From CBDFHJ01 sp965247635 (lineage in GTDB: Bacteria; Chloroflexota; Dehalococcoidia; Lucifugimonadales; Australimonadaceae): a stretch of DNA of 64,000 nucleotides. The position numbers and the translations under genes are program-made. Location: positions 356,034 through 420,033 of the forward strand of contig CBDFHJ010000007.1 of the NCBI GenBank assembly GCA_965247635.1. The letters run 5' to 3'. Below, piece by piece: positions 17,190 to 26,052 of the stretch. How positions within the stretch are numbered: position 1 is the first letter of the stretch; each line of letters starts with the position of its first letter. The notes under the pieces are model-generated. The model searched no databases and was not told where the DNA came from. It saw only the letters and a program-made list of their open reading frames with translations.

Positions 17190-18608
17190 CTACGCCCACA
17201 GTCCTTTCTCACGCAGGTCGTCCCAGCTCTCGGATTCCATCAGGTCCAGCCAGAAGTTGTAGGCGCCCCGCTGGTTCTGCTCGTTTGGATGGAACGCCTG
17301 CCGGCGCACTGTGATGGTAGCGTTCTGCGGTAGGTCCAACTTCTCCAGTTCCGGGTGGCCTCGCTGTTCCTGAGTGCGCCCCATGGCGTAGTGGTACGGA
17401 TGGCGTCGTGCGATGGTGCCCTTGCTGGCCTTGTGGGCGTAGTTCCAGTTCTCCATGTCGTCCTCTTCGGTCATGCCCACGGGGCCGCCATAGCGCATGT
17501 AGTAGTGGCGTAGCAGGTCCTTCACCTCTTGGGGCATGTCGCGGTGCACGAAATACCAGCGCCAGCACTCGGTGGTGTCCGGCCCGTGGGGGTGCCACAC
17601 GCACATGCTCAGGTACGTGCCCGTGGTGCCGTTGGGAAAGACGTTACCGTTGCTGGCACGGATAGCGGCGTCCTTGCCTAATACCTTCTTCCGCCGCTCG
17701 TAGGCGTCGCGGAAATAGTCCTCCACGATTGGCGCGCCCGGATAGCCGGGAATGTAGGGGAGGTCTTCCAGTGCGATGGTGACGCCAAGCCGCCCCGAGC
17801 CGTGGTGGGAGAGGCTAAAGCCGAGGAACTGTTGCCCGGAAGCTGCCCGCCTACGCATGGAGTCCCCGGCCGTGTCGGCGGTGTGGCGGCCCTGTCCGCC
17901 GGTGGGGCTGATACCTACGAGGTCCACCGACCGGTGGGTCGGCAGGCCGTGGTATCCGTCGCCCAGGAAGTTCTCGGCGCCAAACTTCCAGTTGGCCGGG
18001 AAGAGCCACTTGTACAAGCCGAGTACCTCGACGTCCGCTTCGGAGCCGTCCGGCTTGTCCAGCCAGGCGCGTATGCCGTACTCGTTATCCCCGATGTAGT
18101 CCAGGAACGACGGTGCCTTGGGGTCCCACGTGGCCCAGATGGTGCCGTGATAGTTGGCTAGTTGCGCGACCTCAACGAGGCCCCATTGCGACTTGTCCAG
18201 CTCCTCCCGGTACGCGTCCTTGTACCGTGGTACGCCTACGAGACTTCCATCGCCCGCGTAGCTCCATCCGTGGTACGGACACGTGAACACCGGCGTGTTC
18301 CCCTCGTCGTACCGGCATACCTTCATCCCTCGGTGCCGGCACGAGTTCAGGAACACGTGGACCGTGTTGTCCCGGTCCCGGCTCAGGATGACCGACTCCT
18401 CCCCCATGCGCGAGATGAAGTAGTCGCCCGGCTTTCTCACCTGGTCCTCGAACCCCACGAAGAGCCAGCAGCGGGCGAACACCCGCTCTTTCTCAATTTC
18501 GTAAAGCTCCGGGTCCACGAAGAGGTCCCGGCTGACGATACCCTTCTCTTTGTCCACCAGGGGTACGCCCTTCCAAGTTCCTGTTCCCAGTGCGGCCTCT
18601 AGTGCCAT
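17190..18608 (-). CDS. Rieske aromatic ring-hydroxylating oxygenase, alpha subunit (paralog 3)
   Basis: The 472-residue protein has Rieske ligands C90, H92, C110 and H113 and an iron site in FLGDGYHGLPTHRS. Compared with paralog 1 it has four extra N-terminal residues and an insertion in the catalytic half (around RRRAASGQQFLGF). It is closer to paralog 1 in the DNEYG..AWLDKPDG region and to paralog 2 at the second metal histidine. GGAGGAGACGAA precedes the ATG. A LigB-type ring-cleavage dioxygenase is encoded divergently next door, consistent with hydroxylation followed by extradiol cleavage. Confidence 0.93.
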   Translation of the reverse strand: MALEAALGTGTWKGVPLVDKEKGIVSRDLFVDPELYEIEKERVFARCWLFVGFEDQVRKPGDYFISRMGEESVILSRDRDNTVHVFLNSCRHRGMKVCRYDEGNTPVFTCPYHGWSYAGDGSLVGVPRYKDAYREELDKSQWGLVEVAQLANYHGTIWATWDPKAPSFLDYIGDNEYGIRAWLDKPDGSEADVEVLGLYKWLFPANWKFGAENFLGDGYHGLPTHRSVDLVGISPTGGQGRHTADTAGDSMRRRAASGQQFLGFSLSHHGSGRLGVTIALEDLPYIPGYPGAPIVEDYFRDAYERRKKVLGKDAAIRASNGNVFPNGTTGTYLSMCVWHPHGPDTTECWRWYFVHRDMPQEVKDLLRHYYMRYGGPVGMTEEDDMENWNYAHKASKGTIARRHPYHYAMGRTQEQRGHPELEKLDLPQNATITVRRQAFHPNEQNQRGAYNFWLDLMESESWDDLREKGLWA

Positions 18609-18659
18609 TTCGTCTCCTCCACGGGCTTCTCACTTTTGCCCGAGCCCCTAACGCCGTCG

Positions 18660-18688
18660 AACCTACTCTCGGTCCCAGATGGTGTCAA
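18660..18688 (-). promoter_or_regulatory. Promoter of Rieske paralog 3
   Basis: On the minus strand TTGACA (18683-18688), 17 bases and TAGGTT (18660-18665) repeat the arrangement found upstream of paralogs 1 and 2, with the CCGAGAGTAGGTTCGAC block conserved. Confidence 0.7.
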
Positions 18689-18804
18689 GGGACGAAGCGT
18701 AGGCAACTTGTTCCTTCCTTGTCCCCCAGGGGATAGCCCCTTACTCCATGCAGAGGTACAATTTGCTCGGCCTCAACCAGCGACGTATCAGTGGGAGGTG
18801 TGCT

Positions 18805-19797
18805 GTGCCTATTCGATTCGGCCTCTGTTCGTCTCATGCGCCAAGCCTGTTCCAGGACACGTTGGATGGATGGGATATCTTGACCCGTCCTCGATTCGGC
18901 CGCCCTGCGTTTCCAGCTCCGCCCCATGAGGTGGAGCTAGAGAACAAGGAGTTGGTAGAGGGAAACTACGCGCCACGGAGCAAGCGAAACTTCGATTCGC
19001 TCCGCCAGCAGATGACTGAGTTCGACCCCGATGTCCTGATCATCGTGGGAGGCGACCAGGGCGAGTGGTTCGATGCCTCCAACATGCCCAGCATCATGGT
19101 CTACGCTGGGGATGACCTGTGGGGGACCCACAACATCGGGGCGCAGGACGACGACGTGGACCCGACGAAGGACTATGGCCGCTTCAACGTCAACTTCAAG
19201 GTGGACAAGGAGCTGGGACGTAGGCTGCTCGACGGCCTGGTCAAAGAGGGATTCGACGTTGCCATCAGCACCCGGATGGAGCCCCAGGGCCGGCCTGCGC
19301 GCGGACTGCCCCACGCCTTCGTGCACCCAGCGCCGTGGATCATGCACCGGCCAGACCTGCCTATCGTGCCCGTGTCCATCATGACCACCGAGCGGACGCC
19401 CGCCACCCTGACGGGGGAGCGGTGCGTGGCGCTGGGACGGGCCATCGCCAAGGTCTGTGAGGACAGCCCCAAGCGCATCGCCATCTACGGCTCCGGCGGC
19501 CTGTATCACTCCTTCACCCGGCGAGGCTGGGTGGACGAGCCCATGGACAATTGGTTCCTCGACCGGCTGACCTCCGGAGGCGTGGAGAGCTTCAAGTCCA
19601 TGTTCAGGTACCGGTCAATCAATACCATGGAGGGCACGGGAGAGGACCGGACGTGGATCGTTACGGCGGCGGCCCTGGACTATGTAAAGCCTGGGCACAA
19701 GGGAGTTGCAGTAGACTACTTCCCCGCACGGAAAGGCCTGACCGGCGTTGGCTGGCTCTACTACCCGCCAGTGGAGGAGCCCGAGCCCGTCCGGTAG
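18805..19797 (+). CDS. LigB-type (class III) extradiol ring-cleavage dioxygenase
   Basis: The 330-residue protein begins PIRFGLCSSHAPSLF, where the SHAP histidine is the typical first metal ligand of the LigB fold. Further conserved blocks are VLIIVGGDQGEWF, PHAFVHPAPWIM and IAIYGSGGLYHSF. The enzyme should open a catechol-like ring using ferrous iron. The GTG at 18805 is chosen because GGGAGG lies six bases upstream. It is divergent from Rieske paralog 3 and ends just before a strong terminator. Confidence 0.87.
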   Translation: MPIRFGLCSSHAPSLFQDTLDGWDILTRPRFGRPAFPAPPHEVELENKELVEGNYAPRSKRNFDSLRQQMTEFDPDVLIIVGGDQGEWFDASNMPSIMVYAGDDLWGTHNIGAQDDDVDPTKDYGRFNVNFKVDKELGRRLLDGLVKEGFDVAISTRMEPQGRPARGLPHAFVHPAPWIMHRPDLPIVPVSIMTTERTPATLTGERCVALGRAIAKVCEDSPKRIAIYGSGGLYHSFTRRGWVDEPMDNWFLDRLTSGGVESFKSMFRYRSINTMEGTGEDRTWIVTAAALDYVKPGHKGVAVDYFPARKGLTGVGWLYYPPVEEPEPVR

Positions 19798-19814
19798 ACG
19801 CTTGCGCTGCGAAG

Positions 19815-19852
19815 AAAGAGGCCGCCCCGACATGTCGGGGCGGCCTCTTTTT
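19815..19852 (+). terminator. Rho-independent terminator
   Basis: A long perfect stem, AAAGAGGCCGCCCCGACA pairing with its complement through CGGCCTCTTT, is followed by a T-run. It ends the LigB transcript 18 bases after the stop and, with A-runs on the other side, may work in both directions. Confidence 0.92.
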
Positions 19853-19954
19853 GGGGTCAACCGGCGCATGAGCTATGGCCGTAGAGCCCATATCCTCCGT
19901 TTGCGCAGGCTATGGCGTCCGTGCCAAGAGTACCGTTCGACACCTCCGTCGAGT

Positions 19955-20103
19955 CTAGCAGAGTGCTGAAAACCCCTTTCGACCATCCCCCTGACCCCCT
20001 TCCTGGCCAGGAAGGGGGAGGAACTTATATCTGAGGGACACCCTCAGACTCCCAGCAAAGGGGCTCCGCCCCTCTGCACTCCCCTTTTTCATCAGCCTGC
20101 TAG
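19955..20103. repeat. MITE-like repeat, copy A
   Basis: This non-coding 149-bp repeat has imperfect terminal inverted repeats (CTAGCAGAGTGCTGAAAA and, on the other strand, CTAGCAGGCTGATGAAAAA) and a 24-base perfect palindrome at 19995-20018 centred on TGGCCA. It matches the repeat at 30396-30546 in opposite orientation at high identity. With the terminator it accounts for most of the 390-base gap before the MFS gene. Confidence 0.8.
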
Positions 20104-20191
20104 TGCCTGGTCGCCGGATTGGCGTGCCGGTGGGGCCTGTTGGGGTACAATCTGAGTAGCGCCCCCTCCGCCGAGAGTTTTTCAGCTAAGG

Positions 20192-21547
20192 ATGCCGCGA
20201 GAAATAGTCGTGCGCGACCACTCCGAAGGCCCCCCCACGGAAGAGCCTGAGCTTCTAACGACCGAGGAAGCCATGGCTGCTGCTGGCGCCGCCGCGAGGG
20301 GTGGGCTGCTCGGTAGGCCCGTCGCCGCTGTCCAGCACACATTTCGCTCCTTGAGACATCGAGATTTCCGGTTCCTGTGGTTCAGCACGCTGCTCCAGAC
20401 CGCGGGGCAGAACATGAACATGATCGCCTTGGGCTACTTCGTGTACGAGCTGACGGGCTCGGCCGCACGCCTTGGCGGCGTGGTCGCGGCCATGGGTGTT
20501 CCGGGTCTGCTGGTGTCGCTCTACGGCGGCGCGTTGGGGGACCGGCTGGAAAAGAAGACCATCATCCAGGTCAGCCAGGTGTTCCTGGCGCTGACGGGGC
20601 TCTTCATCGCGGTATCCATCAGGACTGACACGATAACCTGGCAGCACCTCTTAGGTGCGTCCTTCGTTTACGGGACCTTCATGTCGTTCCTCTAGCCGGT
20701 GCGGCAGGCCATCATTCCGCAGACGGTCAGCCGGGAGCTGCTATTGAATGCGTCGGCGCTGAACTCCATGGCCATGAGCATCATGACCATGATCGGTCCG
20801 GCTATCGGTGGCATCGTAATCGCGCTGTTTGGGGTCGAGAGCCTCTTCTACGCCATCACCGCGCTGCACCTGGGCGCGGTGGTCATGATGATGCCCCTCT
20901 CGAAGTACCGGACCGCACTTATGAAGAAGCGGCCACCCATCCTGGTGGAGATCGTCAACGGATTGCGCTACGTGCGGACCAACACCGTGATCATGCTGCT
21001 GTTGCTCCTAGGTTTTGCTCAGATGACCATGATGGTGCCCATCCGGTTCGTCATGCCCGTCTTCGCCAAGGACGTGTTCGGGGTCGGTCCCGAAGGATTG
21101 GGTGTTCTGATGGCCTCCATGGGGATCGGTAGCCTCCTGGGCGCACTCGTCGTGGCGTCTCTGGGCAAGGTGGAGCGGCGAGGGTTCATCCTCGGACTCA
21201 CCGGGGTCGCCTCGGGCCTGCTGATACTGCTCTTCGCGATAACCTCCGAGCTGGTCGCGCTATTTGGACTTGCCCTTGGGCTGCTGTTCGTGACCGGACT
21301 CATCCAGTCCGGGCGGATGGCTATGCAGAGCTCGCTGACCCTGGAGTACGTGGACCCGGAGTATCGTGGGCGCGTCATGAGCCTGAGCTCCATGAGCTGG
21401 AGCCTCATGCCCGTGGCGGTGCTGCCATTGACCGTGCTGATGGACCGCCTCGGGGCGGGTTTCGGGCTAGGGCTGATAGCCGTCGTATTCGTCCTGGTCT
21501 CGATTGCAATCGTCGCGTCGTCATCTCGGCTGCGGTCGCTGCGGTAG
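20192..21547 (+). pseudogene. MFS exporter with in-frame amber stop
   Basis: Both halves belong to one 12-helix MFS_3 exporter. The first frame runs from 20192 to a TAG at 20693-20695, and the same frame continues without shift to 21547. The text around the stop reads GTFMSFL-stop-PVRQAIIPQTVSRELL. In related exporters this position precedes the P-R-A-I-P loop and is often Trp or Gly, so TGG to TAG is the simplest explanation. The total length without the stop is about 451 residues, normal for the family. A restart at GTG 20699 has no ribosome site. Confidence 0.87.
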
Positions 21548-21582
21548 CACCGGGCCGGTCTAACCTGGGCTTACCTTGCCGC

Positions 21583-22455
21583 GTCGATCCGCTCGGAAAT
21601 AACCAGGTCCGGCCATGAAGCACGCTCCTGTAGTATAGTTGGGCCATGCGCTCAATTGCGATGACTATGGCTGGCTTGCTGGCGTGCCCGATGGCGCTCC
21701 TCGTTGGCTGCACGTCCACTGCCGAACCACTGCCCGACGTGGACGAAGTGCTGGAGCGGGCGCGCAATGCCGCCGAGTCCGTGACCTCATACCAGGCTAC
21801 AGGTAGTACAGTCTACGTGCTCGTGGATGGACGCCAGCGCCAGCTTGACGTGGACGTCGCATGGGCTAGTCCGGACCGGTATCGATTGGGCAGGGTGTTC
21901 AGTAATCCAGGGGAGCCCCCCATCGTCCAAGAGGTCATCTATATAGGAACCCGAGGGTTCTCCCGATACCACGAGGACGGAGAGAGGTGGGAAGAGGATA
22001 GTGTTCCCTCTTCCTTGCCAGCGGTGGCAGGTAAGTTTCCCACTCCTGAACTAGAGGACCCAGTGCCAGTGGGGAGGGAAACGCTAGGTGGCGTGGAGGT
22101 GTACCACGTCACCGGACGGGTCACCCAACGGCGCACGTTGGTGCCGACTGAAGGGATGGAGGAGGCGGAACTGCCCAGCGTCAAGTACGACTTGTACATC
22201 GGCGTAGAGGACTGGCTGTTGCGGCGCATGGCGTTCGCGACCGTCTGGCCTCACCTGCCTGGCAGCGCTTCGCAAGACGACGATTTCGTGCCAGTGAGCG
22301 CCCACGGTACCTTGGAGTTCTTCGCCTTCGACGAGCCGGTGACCATCGAGCCGCCGTCGGGGTTTAAGTGAGCATCCCGCCTAGTTCACGCGGAGCTAGT
22401 TCTGCTGGTCGATCCGCTCGAAGATAACCAGGTCCGGCCATGCAGCACGCTCCTG
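21583..22455. repeat. 48-bp direct repeat flanking the lipoprotein gene
   Basis: The segments 21583-21630 and 22408-22455 match at 45 of 48 bases. The second lies inside the 3' end of the membrane protein gene (22396-24069, minus) and encodes QERAAWPDLVIFERID; the first still reads QERASWPDLVISERID but has no gene around it. It is therefore a stump of a former gene copy, left upstream of the lipoprotein gene. Confidence 0.85.
21646..22371 (+). CDS. Secreted lipoprotein, LppX/LolA-like
   Basis: The 241-residue protein has a lipobox (ALLVGC) after a 21-residue signal and then one domain. Its features fit the LppX/LprG/LolA-like beta-barrel fold that carries lipids: an N-terminal helix (VDEVLERARNAAESVTSYQATGS), a VDVAWASPDRYRL strand pair and GRETLGGVEVYHVTG. 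This fold is inferred from pattern only. It lies tail-to-tail with the large membrane protein gene, with 24 bases between the stops. Confidence 0.65.
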   Translation: MRSIAMTMAGLLACPMALLVGCTSTAEPLPDVDEVLERARNAAESVTSYQATGSTVYVLVDGRQRQLDVDVAWASPDRYRLGRVFSNPGEPPIVQEVIYIGTRGFSRYHEDGERWEEDSVPSSLPAVAGKFPTPELEDPVPVGRETLGGVEVYHVTGRVTQRRTLVPTEGMEEAELPSVKYDLYIGVEDWLLRRMAFATVWPHLPGSASQDDDFVPVSAHGTLEFFAFDEPVTIEPPSGFK

Positions 22456-24069
22456 AAACAGGTGCCCTGCCCGCTTGAGCTCCGCGAGGTACAAGACGGG
22501 GGCGTCAAAGAAGTCCCACGAATAGACCACGACGTAGTCCGTACCCTGCAGGCCCAAGATCTCGTGGAGCCGGTCGGCGTCCACGTCCCGAAGCCACCCC
22601 ATGTACCGCACCTCTCGGATGAGCCTCCAGTCCTCCGCGCCCTCGTCGTTCCACCCGTCCATGATAGGACGCCCTGATAGGAGCGGCACCCAATAGGCGT
22701 CCCAGAAGCGAAACCCAACCGCGAACACCTTCGCCGATTCGTCGGTCTCCTCCGCCAGCCATCGCATCGCCGGACCGAGGCTTGCGGTAGGCGAGGTGGG
22801 CGTGAGCACGGAGCGCGCTTCGACCGCGTCCATGGTTGGGACCACCAGCAGGAGCAGGAGGGCCGCCACGACGCCCACGGACCGCAGCCTGGGACGCACG
22901 TTCCGCCCCAAGGATGAGTGGCTGACTTGGTCCCACAGCTCGGACAGCACATACGCCCCAAGGGCCGCCATGAACGGGACCATAAATAGGGCAAAGCGGG
23001 CGACGTCAAGGCCGGAAAATGGGTAATGCCTCACCAGCGGATCGCCGGCCGCGCCCAAGCTGAACCACGTGAGGGTCAGGAGGAGTATGGCCGCTCCGGT
23101 TGCTTTCCCTCGCTTGGTGAGGGCGAGTAACACACCGGCGATGGCCAGTGGCACCTGTACCCAGCCGAGGTACGTGGGGTACGTCTCGACTCCAATGAGA
23201 CCCCGGGAGAAGAGCTGTTCCCGATACGCTCCAAGGGGAAACTCCCAAATCCCTGGAATCTCGCGCTCAAACTCCACGCCCAGCACGAGCACGACGAAAA
23301 ATGCGCTCCAAAGTCCAGCCACGGCCATGAACTCGAGCGCCCACCACATCGCAATCCGAGCCAGCCCCTTGAAAGATGTGGTCCTCGCCAGGAGGTGATA
23401 GATGCCCCAGGGTATGAGGCCCAGGCCAAGCCCTATCCCCGTCATATGGTGGGCGAGCAGGGAAACGCCGAGCAGCGCGCCACCGACGAAAGCGTGGCGA
23501 ACGGAGCCGCTCCAGACGGAGCGCTCCACGAGAATGAACCCGGCGACGCCAAACGGGAGCGCCACCAGCGTTGAGAACCAGCCGAATATGCCCAGCCCGA
23601 CGAACACCGGGTAGGAGAGAATAGCCAGCAGTCCGGCCAGTACGGCGAAGAGGCGAGCGGCCCCCAGCTCCAGCGCCAGCCAGTAGGTGGTGACGGCGAG
23701 GGCAACGTACGCACCCAAGGTAACGATTCTGTAGGCGATCTCCAGGGGGATGGGACTAACTACCGCGATGAGGGCAGGCAACAGGTAGGCGAGCGGTGGG
23801 TACGCCTGTAGATAGGAGTAGCCTCCGTACCAGTAGGGGTCGGTCGCGAAGCTATCCAGACGCCCTAGGAGTGCCTGCTCCGAGACCCACGCGAGGTGAA
23901 GGAACGTGGGTGAGTCCACTCCTGACGGACTGCCGAACCCCCACGTTGGCCATAGGACGACCAGACAAACGGCTAAGAACATCACGGAAACGAGGGCGTG
24001 GCCCCTTAGGCCTTTATTGACCGTTAGCCACTCCCGGACGGTTTCCGCTCGTAGGGTCAAACCCGTCAC
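22396..24069 (-). CDS. Polytopic membrane protein, PTPS-related / GT39-like
   Basis: The 557-residue protein has about ten to twelve transmembrane segments and a soluble C-terminal region of about 120 residues. The periplasmic-type segment DPYWYGGYSYLQAYPPLAYLL after the first helix and the overall layout fit the 6-pyruvoyl-tetrahydropterin-synthase-related membrane family, relatives of lipid-linked glycosyltransferases. A role in glycan or cell-envelope assembly is likely but unproven. The GTG start has only a distant GGAG; an internal start is possible. Confidence 0.7.
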   Translation of the reverse strand: MTGLTLRAETVREWLTVNKGLRGHALVSVMFLAVCLVVLWPTWGFGSPSGVDSPTFLHLAWVSEQALLGRLDSFATDPYWYGGYSYLQAYPPLAYLLPALIAVVSPIPLEIAYRIVTLGAYVALAVTTYWLALELGAARLFAVLAGLLAILSYPVFVGLGIFGWFSTLVALPFGVAGFILVERSVWSGSVRHAFVGGALLGVSLLAHHMTGIGLGLGLIPWGIYHLLARTTSFKGLARIAMWWALEFMAVAGLWSAFFVVLVLGVEFEREIPGIWEFPLGAYREQLFSRGLIGVETYPTYLGWVQVPLAIAGVLLALTKRGKATGAAILLLTLTWFSLGAAGDPLVRHYPFSGLDVARFALFMVPFMAALGAYVLSELWDQVSHSSLGRNVRPRLRSVGVVAALLLLLVVPTMDAVEARSVLTPTSPTASLGPAMRWLAEETDESAKVFAVGFRFWDAYWVPLLSGRPIMDGWNDEGAEDWRLIREVRYMGWLRDVDADRLHEILGLQGTDYVVVYSWDFFDAPVLYLAELKRAGHLFQERAAWPDLVIFERIDQQN

Positions 24070-24257
24070 CTCGCGTCTGCGCTCCGTGGACCGCTAACCC
24101 AACCGCCACCGTCATATCACTCACGTCTACTTGGGGGCCTGCGGTTCACATTTCCAGGCCCCGACCACCGTATCAGTGCCAATAGTGGGCTACAAGCGCT
24201 GAGGGTAAACCCCCCTGGCGCGGATGACGCCACCGCGACTATAAACAGGGAGCGTAT

Positions 24258-25625
24258 GAGGTATCTTCAAAAAGTGTGTAAACAGTCAGGCGGTGTACCC
24301 TCTCTCTGAACAACACGGGCTCGAGGCCCAAGAGAGGAGATAGACCGCCCATGAGGAAGGAAAGCACTGAGAGTAGGTCGGAGTCAAGGCCGGAGTGGGA
24401 GCAGTTGGAGGATTGGGTGCGAAGCCAGGTCCAGAGGCTGATCCAGGAGTTGCTGGAGGAGGAGGTGACGGCGTTTCTGGGAAGGGCGAAGTCGGCGCTC
24501 AGATCCGACTCGGACAACGATACCGGCTATCGGAACGGATACGGCAGAGCCCGGAGGCTTACGCTGAGTTCGGGAACGATACAGCTGAGGCGGCCGCGAG
24601 TCCGCGATACCGAGGAGCAGTTCGAGAGCCGGCTGCTGCCGCTGTTCGTCAACAGGACCAGGAAGGTTGCTGAGTTGATCCCCGAGCTGTACCTGCACGG
24701 TCTATCCGAAGGCGACTTCGATCTGGCTTTGCGGGGGCTGCTGGGAGAGGACGCACCGGTATCGGCGAGCACGGTGGCCCGGTTGAAGTCCAAGTGGAAC
24801 GATGAGCTTGCCCAATGGCGCAGCCGGCCCCTAGATGACCTGGAAGTGGTCTACATGTGGGTGGATGGAGTCTACGTCAAGGCTGGTCTTGAGAAGGAGA
24901 AGGCGGCAGTACTGGTGGTGGTGGCGGCCCTGAGCGACGGGAGCAAGGTGGTGGTGAGCGCTGTTCCCGGATACAGGGAGTCCACAGAGAACTGGTCCGA
25001 TGTGCTCAGGGACATGAGGCGCCGCGGGCTGGAGTGCCCGAGGCTGGTGGTTGGGGACGGACACCTGGGCATCTGGGGAGCTCTGCGCAACGTCTATCCG
25101 CAGGCGGCAGAGCAACGCTGCTGGAACCACAAGATCGTAAACGTGCTCGCCAAGCTTCCAAAGCGACAACAGGACCAGGCCAAGCTCATGCTGCGTACTA
25201 TCCCCTACGCGCCGACTCGGACAGAGGCTGAGCGGCTCAGGACGGTGTTCACCAGGTGGTGCGGCGACCATTCCTACGAGGCGGCCTCAGAGGCCTTGGA
25301 GCGGGACTGGGACCGCATGGTCACCTTCTATGACTTCCCAAAGGAGCACTGGGGGCACCTTCGCACGACGAACCCGGTAGAATCACCCTTCGCGGCCCTC
25401 AGGCTTCGGACCGATGCCGCCAAGCGCTACAAGAGGGTCGATCGGGCGATAGCGGTGATCTGGAAAATGTTGATGGTCGCCGAACAGCGCTTCAGGCGTC
25501 TGAAGGCCCCTGAGTTGATCGAAGACGTCTATCTCGGTGCACAGTATGCGGATGGAATCGCCATTGAATCAACGGCTGAGAAGGTCGCCGCCTGATGTCG
25601 TTTACACACCTATTGACGTAACCTC
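24258..25625 (+). mobile_element. IS256-family element, complete (1368 bp)
   Basis: Imperfect 26-bp terminal repeats are seen at 24258-24283 and 25600-25625; both read GAGGT....CAA..GTGTGTAAAC. The bases outside the two ends (GAGCGTAT and GATCAAAG) are not a target duplication. This suggests that the flanks were exchanged by recombination or deletion. The right end cuts a small membrane-protein gene. Confidence 0.93.
24351..25595 (+). CDS. IS256-family transposase
   Basis: The 414-residue Mutator-type DDE transposase has the first Asp in VYMWVDGVYVKAG, the second Asp in LVVGDGHLGIWGAL and the Glu in TTNPVESPFAALR. Upstream are the zinc-ribbon-free N-terminal domain and the YRNGYGRARRL motif of the family. 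The frame is intact, so the copy may be active. Confidence 0.96.
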   Translation: MRKESTESRSESRPEWEQLEDWVRSQVQRLIQELLEEEVTAFLGRAKSALRSDSDNDTGYRNGYGRARRLTLSSGTIQLRRPRVRDTEEQFESRLLPLFVNRTRKVAELIPELYLHGLSEGDFDLALRGLLGEDAPVSASTVARLKSKWNDELAQWRSRPLDDLEVVYMWVDGVYVKAGLEKEKAAVLVVVAALSDGSKVVVSAVPGYRESTENWSDVLRDMRRRGLECPRLVVGDGHLGIWGALRNVYPQAAEQRCWNHKIVNVLAKLPKRQQDQAKLMLRTIPYAPTRTEAERLRTVFTRWCGDHSYEAASEALERDWDRMVTFYDFPKEHWGHLRTTNPVESPFAALRLRTDAAKRYKRVDRAIAVIWKMLMVAEQRFRRLKAPELIEDVYLGAQYADGIAIESTAEKVAA

Positions 25626-25715
25626 GATCAAAGTGCCGATCAGGACAATGGTCCCGAGGGCAGCTATAGAAGTTGCCACTGCCTGAACGCTAGAAGGACT
25701 CCAGTCCCAATCCAT
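25626..25715 (-). pseudogene. Small membrane protein, truncated by IS256
   Basis: An ATG at 25715 opens MDWDWSPSSVQAVATSIAAL followed by a hydrophobic run, which reads like the N-terminus of a membrane protein. After 30 codons the frame runs into the IS256 right end and stops eight codons later. The rest of the gene is not found in the window. The assignment rests only on composition. Confidence 0.5.
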
Positions 25716-25773
25716 CGTCGTCTCACCTAATGTTGAGTGCATTCTAACAATTCATGGCGTAGATACAGCGACA

Positions 25774-25802
25774 TTGTCCCTCTTGCTCTACTCTGGTATG
25801 CT
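25774..25802 (+). promoter_or_regulatory. Promoter of tatA
   Basis: TTGTCC (25774-25779), 17 bases and TATGCT (25797-25802) lie 38 bases before the tatA ATG. Confidence 0.5.
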
Positions 25803-25839
25803 CGTAGCGTCTACTCTCTTCTGTAGGTAGGAAGGCATC

Positions 25840-26052
25840 ATGCCCTTCGGACTGGGTACACCAGAGCTAATCATCATCCTCGTCATCGTGCTCCTCATCT
25901 TCGGCGTCGGCCGATTGCCCGAGGTGGGCAGCGCCATGGGCAAGGGACTTCGGGAGTTCCGCCGGGCGGTAGGCGGAGGCGGTGATTCGAAGCAGGCAAA
26001 GGAAGAGGAGAAGGAGAAGGCCGAAGCCGGCGAAAGCTCTGAGAAGTCGTAG
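25840..26052 (+). CDS. tatA: Twin-arginine translocase subunit TatA/E
   Basis: The 70-residue protein has one N-terminal transmembrane helix (TPELIIILVIVLLIFGVGRL), the conserved GxGRLPEVGSAMGKGLREFRR amphipathic helix and a charged Lys/Glu tail. It forms the Tat pore that moves folded proteins across the membrane. GGAAGG precedes the ATG. tatC and a tatB-like gene lie 1.1 kb away on the opposite strand. Confidence 0.93.
   Translation: MPFGLGTPELIIILVIVLLIFGVGRLPEVGSAMGKGLREFRRAVGGGGDSKQAKEEEKEKAEAGESSEKS

Noticed and set aside
20693..20695. Programmed amber readthrough or pyrrolysine
   Set aside because: No stem-loop or family precedent for a special residue at this site in MFS exporters; a TGG to TAG mutation is simpler.
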